Source of the DNA: JAQUBU01 sp036677685
GTDB taxonomy: Bacteria; Bacillota; Syntrophomonadia; Syntrophomonadales; Syntrophomonadaceae
Assembly (NCBI GenBank): GCA_036677685.1
Contig: JAVBWA010000029.1
Span: forward strand, 26,102 to 90,101
DNA length: 64,000 bases
Direction of reading: 5' to 3'
Shown here: piece by piece, positions 25,403-33,913 of the stretch
Position numbering within the stretch: position 1 is the first letter of the stretch
How the letters are laid out: every line of letters begins with the position of its first letter
Translations under genes and position numbers: made by a program
Notes under the pieces: model-generated
Told to the model about the DNA's origin: nothing
What the model saw: the letters and a program-made list of their open reading frames with translations, nothing else
The model's database searches: none

Positions 25403-25948
25403 ATGAATCGCAAGCTGTTTAAGCTCCTGCTTCTTTCCAGCCTTATTCTGGCGTTGCTGATCAGCAGTGCCTGCACCGCATCCAAAGAGCCCAAAGAGGT
25501 TAAGGACAACCCGCAGCCCGCAGCCAAAACCGCAGAAATAGTCTTGTATTTCGCGGATGAGCAAGCGGAATACCTGATGCCGGAAAAACGCGAGGTAAGC
25601 CTGCAGAAAGACGAGAGCACCGCCGAGGCCATTGTTAAGGCCCTTATCAGCGGTCCGGAAGACAAGAAGCTGGGCGTCACCATCCCGGATGGTACAAAGC
25701 TTCGCTCAGTATCTATAAAAGAAGATATTGCTTACGTTGATTTTTCGGAAGAAATCAAAACCAAACACTGGGGTGGCAGTGCGGGTGAAAGCATGACCAT
25801 TTTCTCCATTGTAAATTCACTAACAGAATTACCGGAGATTAAGCAGGTTCAAATCCTTATCGCAGGCAAGGAACAGGATTCCCTGGCAGGCCACCTTGAT
25901 ATTAGCCAACCAATTGCCAGAGACCCGGAATTGATAAAATCCGAATAA
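25403..25948 (+). CDS. GerMN-domain lipoprotein
   Basis: 181 aa. A hydrophobic signal (LFKLLLLSSLILALLISSAC) precedes a probable lipidated Cys near residue 25; the lipobox is weak, with Ser at -3. The remainder is one GerMN domain (EIVLYFADEQAEYLMPEKRE, LISGPEDKK, VDFSEE), found in GerM and other spore or cell-wall proteins. It is probably anchored on the outer membrane leaflet. AGAAAGGA precedes the ATG. Confidence 0.85.
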   Translation: MNRKLFKLLLLSSLILALLISSACTASKEPKEVKDNPQPAAKTAEIVLYFADEQAEYLMPEKREVSLQKDESTAEAIVKALISGPEDKKLGVTIPDGTKLRSVSIKEDIAYVDFSEEIKTKHWGGSAGESMTIFSIVNSLTELPEIKQVQILIAGKEQDSLAGHLDISQPIARDPELIKSE

Positions 25949-25974
25949 GATAATTGATATCTAAATATCAAAAG

Positions 25975-25994
25975 CGGGGGGCAGAACTGCCCCT
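25975..25994. terminator. GC-rich hairpin between convergent genes
   Basis: GGGGCAG-AA-CTGCCCC lies 27 nt after the GerMN stop and upstream of the convergent gene end at 26043. It lacks a T-run, so termination is plausible but unproven. Confidence 0.45.
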
Positions 25995-26042
25995 CTACGC
26001 GTCAATAGAACCTAAATATTGCAGACCAAGCAAAGTAACAGC

Positions 26043-27584
26043 TTAAAGCAAGGCCAATGGAGCCAAGCCCTCCGCGGGCTGCTTGATGCCGGTTTGGCCG
26101 CTCCCCTCTTTTACTATTTTCCGTACCGATGCACAAATTCTCTCTACTCCGGTCCGAATGGCGGCCGGATGGCAGCGCGAATAACTTATGCGGATATAAT
26201 CGTTCCCGTTGTTGTCGTCGGTAAAAAATGCTTCACCCGGGACAAAACCCACCCCTGTGTTGCGGCAAACCCGCAAGAGCGTTTCTCCTTTGACTCCCGG
26301 CGACAAATGGCACCATATATAAAATCCGCCTTCTGGTTCATTCCACGACATGCCCGGCGGGGCAAAATCGTTTAAAGCTTGTAGTGCTGCATCACGATGC
26401 TTGCAGTATTGGCTCCTGATCATTCCCAAATGATTGACCAACAATCCTCGTTGGCAGTACTCAGCCAATACCGCTTGGGGAAGGGTTCCGGTATTGATGT
26501 CAGCCAGTTGCCGCAGTAATGTCATTTGCCGGATTACCTCAACCGGGCCGGCCGCCCAGCCCACCCGCAACCCCGGGAACATCATCTTCGAGAAGGTATT
26601 CAGATATAAAACTGCTCCGCACACATCCATGGCAAAAAGAGACTGCCTTCTGGAGCTTCCAAAATATATTTCGCAATAGGCATCATCCTCTACTACCGGG
26701 ACATGATAACGGTAGGCAAGTTCCAACACTGCGCGGCAATCTTCCTCGGACATGCTGTTGCCGGAAGGGTTTTGGAAGGTCGGCATGGTATAAAACAGCT
26801 TGGGCCGGTAGCGGTGCATAAGCTGCTCCAGGATATCTATTCTGATGCCCCTCGCATCAAGGGGAACCCCGACCAGGCGCGCCCCGGCCGCCCGTAAAAC
26901 CTGCATGGCTCCGGGATATGAAGGTTCTTCTACAATAACCGTATCGCCCGGTTCCACCATGATGCGGGCGATAAGCTCCAATCCCTGCTGTGAACCGCTG
27001 GTAACCAGGATTCCCTCAGGCCCCTGATCAGCTCCGCGCTCCCGCATATGTCCGGCCAGATAAGTCCTTAACTCGATAAGACCCTGAGGAGCGCTGTACT
27101 CCAGCAACTCGTGGGGCTTCCTGTCCAGCATCTCAGCACATATCCTGGCAAAATCAGCGGTCGGATAGAGTTCTGCCGCCGGCACTCCCGCCGCTAGATT
27201 GATGGTATCTCCCTCGGTTAATTGCGCCAGCAAGTCACTTATCAGCGGGTCATTTACGCGGGCCGCTTGCCGGTTGAACAAATGGGTCCAGCGCATCGGC
27301 AGTGAACTTTGCCAGGCAGCCTGCCCTTGCACTTCGCCGGCATTTACCAAAGTGCCGCGTCCCACATGCGATTGGATCAAGCCTTCGGCAGCCAGTTCCT
27401 CATAGGCTTTAACTACTGTGCTGCGGTTTACCCCCAGTTGGGCAGCCAGTCTTCGCTCCGGCGGCAGACGGAAACCTGAAGGAAGGAGCTTCTCAGCAAT
27501 CATATCGCGAATAGCATTTCTGATTTGCATGTAAAGAGGGGTCCGGCTATCCCGTTCCAAACTGATATTTAAAAACTCGTTCAC
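26043..27584 (-). CDS. MocR/PdxR-family regulator (GntR HTH fused to aminotransferase-like domain)
   Basis: 513 aa. Residues 1-75 are a GntR winged helix (LPPERRLAAQLGVNRSTVVKAYEEL); the rest is a fold-type I PLP domain with the lysine site LNTFSKMMFPGLRVGW. Such proteins regulate vitamin B6, GABA or amino acid genes. It lies 2 nt downstream of a GNAT gene and behind a LysN-like aminotransferase, likely one transcript. The direct repeats upstream of that transcript (29313-29369) are candidate binding sites. Confidence 0.9.
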   Translation of the reverse strand: MNEFLNISLERDSRTPLYMQIRNAIRDMIAEKLLPSGFRLPPERRLAAQLGVNRSTVVKAYEELAAEGLIQSHVGRGTLVNAGEVQGQAAWQSSLPMRWTHLFNRQAARVNDPLISDLLAQLTEGDTINLAAGVPAAELYPTADFARICAEMLDRKPHELLEYSAPQGLIELRTYLAGHMRERGADQGPEGILVTSGSQQGLELIARIMVEPGDTVIVEEPSYPGAMQVLRAAGARLVGVPLDARGIRIDILEQLMHRYRPKLFYTMPTFQNPSGNSMSEEDCRAVLELAYRYHVPVVEDDAYCEIYFGSSRRQSLFAMDVCGAVLYLNTFSKMMFPGLRVGWAAGPVEVIRQMTLLRQLADINTGTLPQAVLAEYCQRGLLVNHLGMIRSQYCKHRDAALQALNDFAPPGMSWNEPEGGFYIWCHLSPGVKGETLLRVCRNTGVGFVPGEAFFTDDNNGNDYIRISYSRCHPAAIRTGVERICASVRKIVKEGSGQTGIKQPAEGLAPLALL

Positions 27585-27586
27585 GT

Positions 27587-28066
27587 TCAGTCCCCCAGCC
27601 CTTTCTGTTCAACATTCTGAAGAATCAACATACGCATGGCAAAGCCAAACCTGTCATAGAACGGGACTGCCTGCTCGTTCCCTGCAGCCACCATAATAAT
27701 CCTGGATGTTGCATGATGCTCATCCATCCAAGCCAATACTTCCCGCATCAACGCCTCTCCAATGCCACGTTTACGGTACTCGCATTTAACGAACAGAGAG
27801 TCAACTTCGGCCTGTTGTTGGAGATCGATACTGCCTATACAGTATCCGATATCCGGGCCGTCCTCTATTTTGGCCAGGCCCACCCATAAGGCTCCTTCAC
27901 AACTTTTCTCCAACAACCTCTGCTGCCGCAGAGCAAAGTTCATATTGGCATATCTTTGGTAGAATGCCGTTGATATGTTGGCATGATGGGCATTTAATTC
28001 CTCCCAAAGTGGTTTAACCCGCGGCAACAGTTCGGCAGTCCCTTTTTCCAATACAATATTACCCAT
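27587..28066 (-). CDS. GNAT family N-acetyltransferase
   Basis: About 159 aa starting MGNIVLEKGT. The acetyl-CoA loop is CEYRKRGIGEALMREVL, followed by the typical AVPFYDRFGFAMR. ATG 28066 has AGGGGTG 6 nt upstream. It sits between two PLP-fold genes, so an amino acid-like substrate is possible but unproven. Confidence 0.85.
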   Translation of the reverse strand: MGNIVLEKGTAELLPRVKPLWEELNAHHANISTAFYQRYANMNFALRQQRLLEKSCEGALWVGLAKIEDGPDIGYCIGSIDLQQQAEVDSLFVKCEYRKRGIGEALMREVLAWMDEHHATSRIIMVAAGNEQAVPFYDRFGFAMRMLILQNVEQKGLGD

Positions 28067-28068
28067 GC

Positions 28069-29298
28069 TTAACACCCCTTAATACTACTCTCCATTCTAT
28101 TCTTTGGGCTAGAATCCCTCTCCTGCTGAAGAGCAACCAGACGGGCCAGCCTGCGTATACCCTCCCCAATTAATTCCGGAGAGGAATTTGAAAAGTTCAA
28201 ACGCATGGTATTCTCACCTCCGCCACTTACGAAGAATGAATGTCCGGGAACAAAGGCTACTTTTTCCAACAAAGCTTTGCTCATTAAGGCTTCCGTATTC
28301 ATCCCCTCGGGTAACTGCAACCACAAAAACATCCCGCCCTGAGGCTGCGACCAGGTAACCCCTTCCGGGAATTCCCGTTCCAAGGCCTCAATCATGGCAT
28401 TTTTCCTTTTTTCATACTCAACCCGGATTCGAGCAATGTGCCCCGGAACATCTGCATCCTTCAGGTAACGGGACAAAACATGCTGCACCAGGGTGTTGCT
28501 ATGCAAGTCAGCACCCTGCTTGCATATCGACGTCTTCCGGATTATTTCCTTATCCGCCGCTATCCACCCCAGGCGAAAACCGGGAACCGCCGTTTTGGAG
28601 AAAGTACCAAGATACACTACCCACTCAGGGGCTAAGCTCTTTAATGACGGCAAATCTTCACCTTCGAAACGAAGAGCTGAATAGGGGTCATCTTCCAACA
28701 ATAAAACCTGCTGCCTGGTAATTATTTCGGCCACCTTTTCGCGCCGCTCCAGGCTCATAGTTCTACCGGTGGGATTCTGAAAGGTCGGCACCAGGTATAT
28801 CATTTTTGGGCGATGTTCAATAATTGATTCTTCAAGAGCCTCGGGAATCATTCCTTCATCATCGGTGGCAACAGCCGCAAATTGTGGTTCATATAATTCA
28901 AAGGCCTGGATAGCTCCTAAATAAGTGGGATTTTCCACCAGCACTACATCCCCCTTATCCAGAAATACCCGGCCTAAAAGATCCAGAGCTTGCTGAGATC
29001 CGCTGCTAATTTGCACCTCATCGGGAGTACAGTCTACTCCTTTATCACTCATAATGGATGCTACCTGCTGGCGCAGAGGAAAATACCCTTCAGTTGGTCC
29101 GTATTGCAGGGAGGCCGGTGCATTTTCTGCACTCAGCACCGCATTTGCCGCCCTTTTTATATCTTCCACCGGAAACAACTCATCGGCGGGCAGTCCCCCG
29201 GCCAGGGAAATAACCTCCGGTTGCTCGGTAATTTTTAAAAGTTCCCGGATAGCCGAGCTTTTGATTTTCTCCATCCTTTCGGAATATGGGTATTGCAT
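28069..29298 (-). CDS. PLP-dependent aminotransferase, LysN/2-aminoadipate type
   Basis: A 409-aa fold-type I aminotransferase. Motifs are ISLAGGLPADELFP, PTFQNPTGRTMS and the lysine site GTFSKTAVPGFRLGWI. It resembles MocR C-terminal domains and 2-aminoadipate or aromatic aminotransferases. The his cluster lacks hisC, so a broad-specificity enzyme like this one could fill that step; that is speculation. Confidence 0.88.
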   Translation of the reverse strand: MQYPYSERMEKIKSSAIRELLKITEQPEVISLAGGLPADELFPVEDIKRAANAVLSAENAPASLQYGPTEGYFPLRQQVASIMSDKGVDCTPDEVQISSGSQQALDLLGRVFLDKGDVVLVENPTYLGAIQAFELYEPQFAAVATDDEGMIPEALEESIIEHRPKMIYLVPTFQNPTGRTMSLERREKVAEIITRQQVLLLEDDPYSALRFEGEDLPSLKSLAPEWVVYLGTFSKTAVPGFRLGWIAADKEIIRKTSICKQGADLHSNTLVQHVLSRYLKDADVPGHIARIRVEYEKRKNAMIEALEREFPEGVTWSQPQGGMFLWLQLPEGMNTEALMSKALLEKVAFVPGHSFFVSGGGENTMRLNFSNSSPELIGEGIRRLARLVALQQERDSSPKNRMESSIKGC

Positions 29299-29312
29299 TG
29301 TCTCTCCCCCTT

Positions 29313-29369
29313 AATTGGATTGTTTTGAGATAGTATATGCCCATCCAATTAAAGGTTCAACATCCAATT
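29313..29369 (-). promoter_or_regulatory. Promoter with ATCCAATT repeats, candidate MocR operator
   Basis: On the minus strand TTGAAC (29360-29355), 17 nt, TATACT (29337-29332) form the promoter of the aminotransferase-GNAT-MocR operon. ATCCAATT occurs at 29343-29350 (in the spacer) and 29362-29369 (just upstream of -35), 19 bp apart in the same direction, and inverted at 29313-29320. MocR regulators typically bind such spaced direct repeats. Confidence 0.6.
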
Positions 29370-29556
29370 GGTATTATATCATAACCAACCAATAATAGTA
29401 TTAGCATATGTATTTTCAGCCAGGGGCCAAATCATTTATGATATAGTGAAGGTGCAAAAACAAATTTTTGTCAAACAAGCATGCTATAAGCGTCGGCATT
29501 AAATTACTATATGGAATTCTGTTTAGCCACAATTTTGCTTACGAGGAGGTAAACCT

Positions 29557-30819
29557 TTGGTTGAGTTAATACGTAAAAATCTTGCTGGCCTCGCCATATA
29601 CCGCAATATTTTAGGAGATCCGATTATTAATGAGCTAAGAGTTTTAATGGATTACAGTCTTGAATATGGTGAAAATTCGCGGCAGGCTTTTGAAAGTTAT
29701 CATAAACTGGCCTTTACTGTCCACCAAAGGGGCGTTTCTTTTCAGGAACACCTTATTAGCCTGGTGCTTCATGATGACAATCCCTTCAGCCGGGAGGCGG
29801 AAATGGATTCGGGGGATAAATTGAGTGTTATCTTGCGGTCGGCAACGGAACAAGATCTGGCTATTCTTGGCAAGCTGTTTCACTTGGATATCGGCAGCCT
29901 TGCCGGGTGGATGGGGGTAAATCCCGACATATTACCCTGGCGAATGGGTCTGGATGAAGCCGTCAATGCAAGCATGGAGCATTTTCTGGCTGCTTCTATG
30001 GATTGGCCGTCCCTAATCGAAGCATTGATAAAATACTATGCCAGTTACTCCAGAGGCCTTTTTTCCTGTTATAAAGCCGTAAGCTGGAACGGGCGGGAGC
30101 TTGTAGGAATCAAAGATCCCGATCCGGTACGTCTGGACGATTTGGTGGGGTATAGCTCACAAAAAAAGAACCTCTGCGATAATACCGAAAACTTCCTGAA
30201 TGGTTTTCCTGCTAATAATGTTTTGATTTATGGCAGCCGGGGAACTGGAAAATCAACCATGATAAAGGCACTTTTGAACGAATATGCGGATAGACGATTG
30301 CGTCTGGTGGAAGTAAGGCGCGACCAGATTAAAGACCTGCCTGAAGTAATATCCATATTGCGGGAATACTCCTTAAAAGCGATTGTATTTGTTGATGATC
30401 TTTCATTTGAGGATTATGAAACGGAGTACAAAGGACTAAAAGCAGTTATGGAAGGCAGTTTGGTAAGCAGGCCGGGTAATGTATTAATCTATGCGACTTC
30501 CAACCGCCGCCACTTGGTGCGGGAATTTTTCAGCGACCGCGGTAAAGCAACTGACGAAATTCATGCCCACGATACCATGCAGGAAAAACTCTCCCTGGCA
30601 GATCGTTTTGGCCTTACCATAACCTTTCCAACTCCCAACCAAAAGCTCTACCTGGAAATAGTGGAGAAATATATTAAGGACCGGGCTTTGGAAATAGATG
30701 CCGAGCTTTTGCGCCGCAAAGCCCTGGAGTGGGAAAAATACCACCATGGCCCTTCGGGGCGAACGGCCCGCCAGTTTGTGGATTCCCTTGGCCCGGGACT
30801 GCAAGTTTCAAGTATTTAA
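29557..30819 (+). CDS. DUF815 AAA-type ATPase
   Basis: 420 aa. The C-terminal half is an AAA ATPase with Walker A VLIYGSRGTGKSTMIKALLN, Walker B KAIVFVDDLSFE and sensor YATSNRRHLV, matching DUF815. The N-terminal half is helical and family specific. The start is TTG 29557, six nt after GAGGAGGT. Function is unknown; no partner gene is adjacent. Confidence 0.88.
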   Translation: MVELIRKNLAGLAIYRNILGDPIINELRVLMDYSLEYGENSRQAFESYHKLAFTVHQRGVSFQEHLISLVLHDDNPFSREAEMDSGDKLSVILRSATEQDLAILGKLFHLDIGSLAGWMGVNPDILPWRMGLDEAVNASMEHFLAASMDWPSLIEALIKYYASYSRGLFSCYKAVSWNGRELVGIKDPDPVRLDDLVGYSSQKKNLCDNTENFLNGFPANNVLIYGSRGTGKSTMIKALLNEYADRRLRLVEVRRDQIKDLPEVISILREYSLKAIVFVDDLSFEDYETEYKGLKAVMEGSLVSRPGNVLIYATSNRRHLVREFFSDRGKATDEIHAHDTMQEKLSLADRFGLTITFPTPNQKLYLEIVEKYIKDRALEIDAELLRRKALEWEKYHHGPSGRTARQFVDSLGPGLQVSSI

Positions 30820-30843
30820 AAGCAACTTACAACCAAGCACTAA

Positions 30844-30882
30844 AAGTATCCCGTATCAATGTTAACGGGATACTTTTTTATT
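30844..30882 (+). terminator. Rho-independent terminator after the DUF815 gene
   Basis: AAAGTATCCCGT and ACGGGATACTTT form a 12-bp stem with a 10-nt loop, followed by a T-run. Confidence 0.9.
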
Positions 30883-31032
30883 TTCAAACATGGCGGCAGC
30901 CTTTCATAAAGCCGATCCGCTGCGGCTGAATTTGCCCATTATAATGTTCCGGCTAAAGACAAAGGCCTGACAGATATAATGCTATGGTAAAAAAACGGGC
31001 AATATATTAAATAAGCAAGGGGGGTGTGAAGC

Positions 31033-31716
31033 ATCAAGAAAACAGCAGTTGTATTAATCTCAATATACCTGTGTCTGCTGCTTGCCGGCTGCACTCAAAG
31101 AGTACATACACCCAAAGGCTTTGTATATGTTCACCAGATTATTCCATCAGTAAAATATGATATACGCTATAACAGCGAGAATAATTTTGTTGGGGCCAGA
31201 ATCGACGGATATGAGGCTTCAACAGCTATCTTAAGCAATGAAGCAGCCCAGGCTCTAAAAGATGCAAGTGAAGAACTCGATTCACAGGGTTATTACTTAA
31301 AGATCTTTGATGCTTACAGGCCGCAGAAAGCTGTCAATCACTTTATCAGGTGGTCGCAAGATGCAGGTGATACTAAAATGCAAACCTGGTATTATCCTCA
31401 TTTAGATAAAAAAGATTTATTTAAACTGGGCTATATCGCACGGAAATCCGCCCATACACGAGGCAGCACAGTTGATTTGACCCTGGTTCATAAGGAAAAC
31501 GGCAAGGAAGTGGACATGGGCAGCACTTATGATTTTTTGGATGAAATTTCTGCACATGATTCAACACTTATCAATCAAGAACAAGCCGCAAATCGAGCGG
31601 TTTTGAAAAATGCCATGGAAAAGCATGGTTTTAAATCGTATGCCAAAGAATGGTGGCATTATACCCTGGTAAACGAGCCATATCCAAACCGGTATTTCAA
31701 TTTCAATGTTAGATAA
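31033..31716 (+). CDS. D-alanyl-D-alanine dipeptidase (VanX family) lipoprotein with a non-standard start
   Basis: The open frame encodes about 227 aa: a signal peptide with lipobox (VVLISIYLCLLLAGC), then a VanX-type peptidase with YDIRYNSENNFVGARIDG, FDAYRPQ, the zinc motif SAHTRGSTVDLT and catalytic EWWHY. The frame is closed by TGA at 31027-31029 and has no ATG, GTG or TTG until 31378, which would delete half the domain. ATC 31033 lies about 8 nt after AGGGGGG and is the best start. The enzyme would release D-Ala from D-Ala-D-Ala outside the cell. It is convergent with a DD-carboxypeptidase. Confidence 0.82.
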   Translation: MKKTAVVLISIYLCLLLAGCTQRVHTPKGFVYVHQIIPSVKYDIRYNSENNFVGARIDGYEASTAILSNEAAQALKDASEELDSQGYYLKIFDAYRPQKAVNHFIRWSQDAGDTKMQTWYYPHLDKKDLFKLGYIARKSAHTRGSTVDLTLVHKENGKEVDMGSTYDFLDEISAHDSTLINQEQAANRAVLKNAMEKHGFKSYAKEWWHYTLVNEPYPNRYFNFNVR

Positions 31717-31776
31717 TTATTATTAATCGTCCCCAATCACTTAAACCGGATTCCGGGAAATGGGCTGAAGCATATA

Positions 31777-33018
31777 TTAGCTACGGCGTCGCCGGCGGCT
31801 GAGATTAACCAACCTGACCAAATACAGGCAGCAGAAAATAATCAGCAGCGCTTCGCCGGTTATCATTAAAACCTTAATGCAAACCTTCTTAAAGCGTTCA
31901 AAGAAAGGCGGTTTCTTGGCTACTGAGGCGGTAGCCAGCAGGTCAACCCTGCCCACCTCCTGCCCGGCTAAATACATCACGCAGTTACCCAGAACCTGAC
32001 CTTTTTTTACTGGAGCCATAACCTGTTGCCGGGGATAAACCTTGTAGGAGAGTTGTGATTGTTCTTTTGCTGTGACCGCCACGGTCAGGTCAGTTTTTGG
32101 TCTGGCTATAAGTGTTTTTTCTAGTCCATTTTCTACCGGCACCGAGGCCGACAATTCTTTGCTTGTTCTTATAGTTTCTTTATGATACTGGGCAAAACCA
32201 TAGTCCAGCATTTGCTCCAAATCCTGATATACCGAGGCAGAATTCAGAGCCACTGCAATCAGCAGCAAAGAACCTTTTTGAGCGGCGCCGACAACACAGT
32301 TGCCAGCCTGTTTGGTATAACCGGTTTTGATTCCTATTGCATCTTCATAACGATAGAGCAAACGATTTTGATTGATAAGCAGGCGGTCGTAATCCCTGCC
32401 CGTCCAGGGAATGGTTTTGGTTTTAGTTGATACCACCTGACGAAAAACCGTATTATTCAAGGCCTCCCGGCTCACCAGGGCCAGGTCATAAGCTGAAGTA
32501 TAATGAGTCTCGGTCTCCAGACCATGCGGATTGTCGAAATGGGTGTCATTCATGCCTAACTGTTCGGCCCGCCGGTTCATCAGCTCTACGAAGTTTTTTT
32601 CACTGCCCGCCGTACTCTCCGCCAAAGCCACTGCGGCATCATTGGCCGAGTGCAGCATACAGGCGTAGAGAAGCTGCTCCCGGGTCAGTTTTTCGCCCGG
32701 TTCCAGCCAGACCGAATTCTCAGGAGTATCAGCAGCTGTCTGGCTAATTGTAACTTGGCGATTCAAGTCTCCTTCTTCGGCAACGATCAATCCGGTCATA
32801 ATCTTGGTAACACTGGCAGGCGACATGCGCTGGCGGGCATTTACCTCATATAAAACCCGTCCGGAAGATGCATCCATTAAGACTGCCGCTTTGGCGGCGA
32901 TCTGCGGATAGGCTCCTTCTATATGCGGTGAATCACTTCCGGCGGCGTATGCCGGAAAAAAGTTGGTCAATGAAAAAACTACCAGCAACAGGCAAAATAT
33001 ATTGTATCGATATTTCAT
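31777..33018 (-). CDS. D-alanyl-D-alanine carboxypeptidase (DacF/PBP5 type)
   Basis: 413 aa with signal peptide (ending near AYAAG), the SxxK motif SPASVTKIMTG, SxN in MLHSANDAA, and KTG in GIKTGYTKQAG. A C-terminal PBP5 beta domain is followed by a membrane helix (VLMITGEALLIIFCCLYLV) and a basic RRRRR tail. It trims cell-wall pentapeptides. It may be part of the sporulation-linked DacF group. Confidence 0.92.
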   Translation of the reverse strand: MKYRYNIFCLLLVVFSLTNFFPAYAAGSDSPHIEGAYPQIAAKAAVLMDASSGRVLYEVNARQRMSPASVTKIMTGLIVAEEGDLNRQVTISQTAADTPENSVWLEPGEKLTREQLLYACMLHSANDAAVALAESTAGSEKNFVELMNRRAEQLGMNDTHFDNPHGLETETHYTSAYDLALVSREALNNTVFRQVVSTKTKTIPWTGRDYDRLLINQNRLLYRYEDAIGIKTGYTKQAGNCVVGAAQKGSLLLIAVALNSASVYQDLEQMLDYGFAQYHKETIRTSKELSASVPVENGLEKTLIARPKTDLTVAVTAKEQSQLSYKVYPRQQVMAPVKKGQVLGNCVMYLAGQEVGRVDLLATASVAKKPPFFERFKKVCIKVLMITGEALLIIFCCLYLVRLVNLSRRRRRS

Positions 33019-33213
33019 CGAATAAACTCCCGTTTGTTTTAAAACTATTATTTAAAAAATGAATACATTTTTAATAATACTTGATTTCTTTGCCTGCACC
33101 AATGGAATTATTCCCATTAAGGTTGATGTTTTAAAAAGAATGCGGGGAACGTGTTACTCTGTAAAGGTAGCTATTGCGATCCCGATGCCCCTGTTAATAC
33201 AATTAAAACACAG

Positions 33214-33271
33214 TGTACGTTATTGTGTACATTCATGTTGACAAAGCCATCCGTGTACATTATGATGTACA
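33214..33271 (+). promoter_or_regulatory. Toxin-antitoxin promoter with two 18-bp palindromic operators
   Basis: TTGACA (33238-33243), 17 nt, TATGAT (33261-33266) form a near-consensus promoter. Two palindromes, TGTACGTTATTGTGTACA (33214-33231) and TGTACATTATGATGTACA (33254-33271), flank the -35 and cover the -10, as expected for autorepression by the antitoxin complex. Bases 33019-33213 show nothing else. Confidence 0.75.
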
Positions 33272-33297
33272 TATAAATTAGATTGGAGGTATCAATC

Positions 33298-33546
33298 ATG
33301 ATTAATACAAACATCACTAATTTTAGAAAAAACCTGTTTGGCATGTTGGAACAAACAATAAAATATAACGAACCTGTCAATATCAGTACAAAAGAAGGCA
33401 ATGCTATCATAATAAGCGAGGCTGATTATAACGGTTTGATGGAAACGCTCTATCTCTGCTCTATTCCAAATATGCGTGAACATATCATGGAAGGCTTAAA
33501 AACCCCAATTGATGAATGTATCCCTGAAAACGAGGTTGAATGGTAA
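33298..33546 (+). CDS. Antitoxin, Phd/YefM family
   Basis: 82 aa from MINTNITNFRKNLFGMLEQT, with the YefM DNA-binding fold and NAIIISEADYNGLMETL. ATG 33298 follows GGAGG. It binds the YoeB-type toxin next to it and represses the shared promoter. The stop overlaps the toxin start (TAATG). Confidence 0.9.
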   Translation: MINTNITNFRKNLFGMLEQTIKYNEPVNISTKEGNAIIISEADYNGLMETLYLCSIPNMREHIMEGLKTPIDECIPENEVEW

Positions 33547-33809
33547 TGTATTCCATCGTCTTCGACAAAAATGCTTTAAAGGATATCCCAAAGCTGAAAG
33601 CAAGCAAACTCGACAGAAAAGTCAAAGCGCTTATTGATATTTTGCGAGAAAACCCTTATCAGACACCTCCTCCTTTCGAAAAGCTTCAGGGGGATTTACA
33701 GGGAGCATATTCCCGTAGAATCAACATCCAGCATCGGCTTGTTTACGAGGTTATCGAAGACATGCAAACGGTAAAAATCATCAGTATGTGGACACATTAT
33801 GAATTCTAA
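33546..33809 (+). CDS. Toxin, Txe/YoeB family mRNA interferase
   Basis: 87 aa ending MWTHYEF, with the YoeB pattern FEKLQGDLQGAYSRRINIQHRLVYEV. The conserved Glu, Arg, His and C-terminal Tyr are present, so it looks active. It would cleave ribosome-bound mRNA. ATG 33546 overlaps the antitoxin stop. Confidence 0.92.
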   Translation: MYSIVFDKNALKDIPKLKASKLDRKVKALIDILRENPYQTPPPFEKLQGDLQGAYSRRINIQHRLVYEVIEDMQTVKIISMWTHYEF

Positions 33810-33851
33810 TCGTCAATAATCCAATAACATTTTTTACGTCGAAAATAAGTA

Positions 33852-33892
33852 AAGCACCTGATCATAAATGCAATCGGGTGCTTTTTTTCTTT
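33852..33892 (+). terminator. Rho-independent terminator after the toxin gene
   Basis: AAAGCACCTGAT pairs with ATCGGGTGCTTT (one G-T wobble), with a T7 run. It may also serve the convergent guaA. Confidence 0.88.
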
Positions 33893-33913
33893 ATTGGCGA
33901 TAATCCACCAGCA

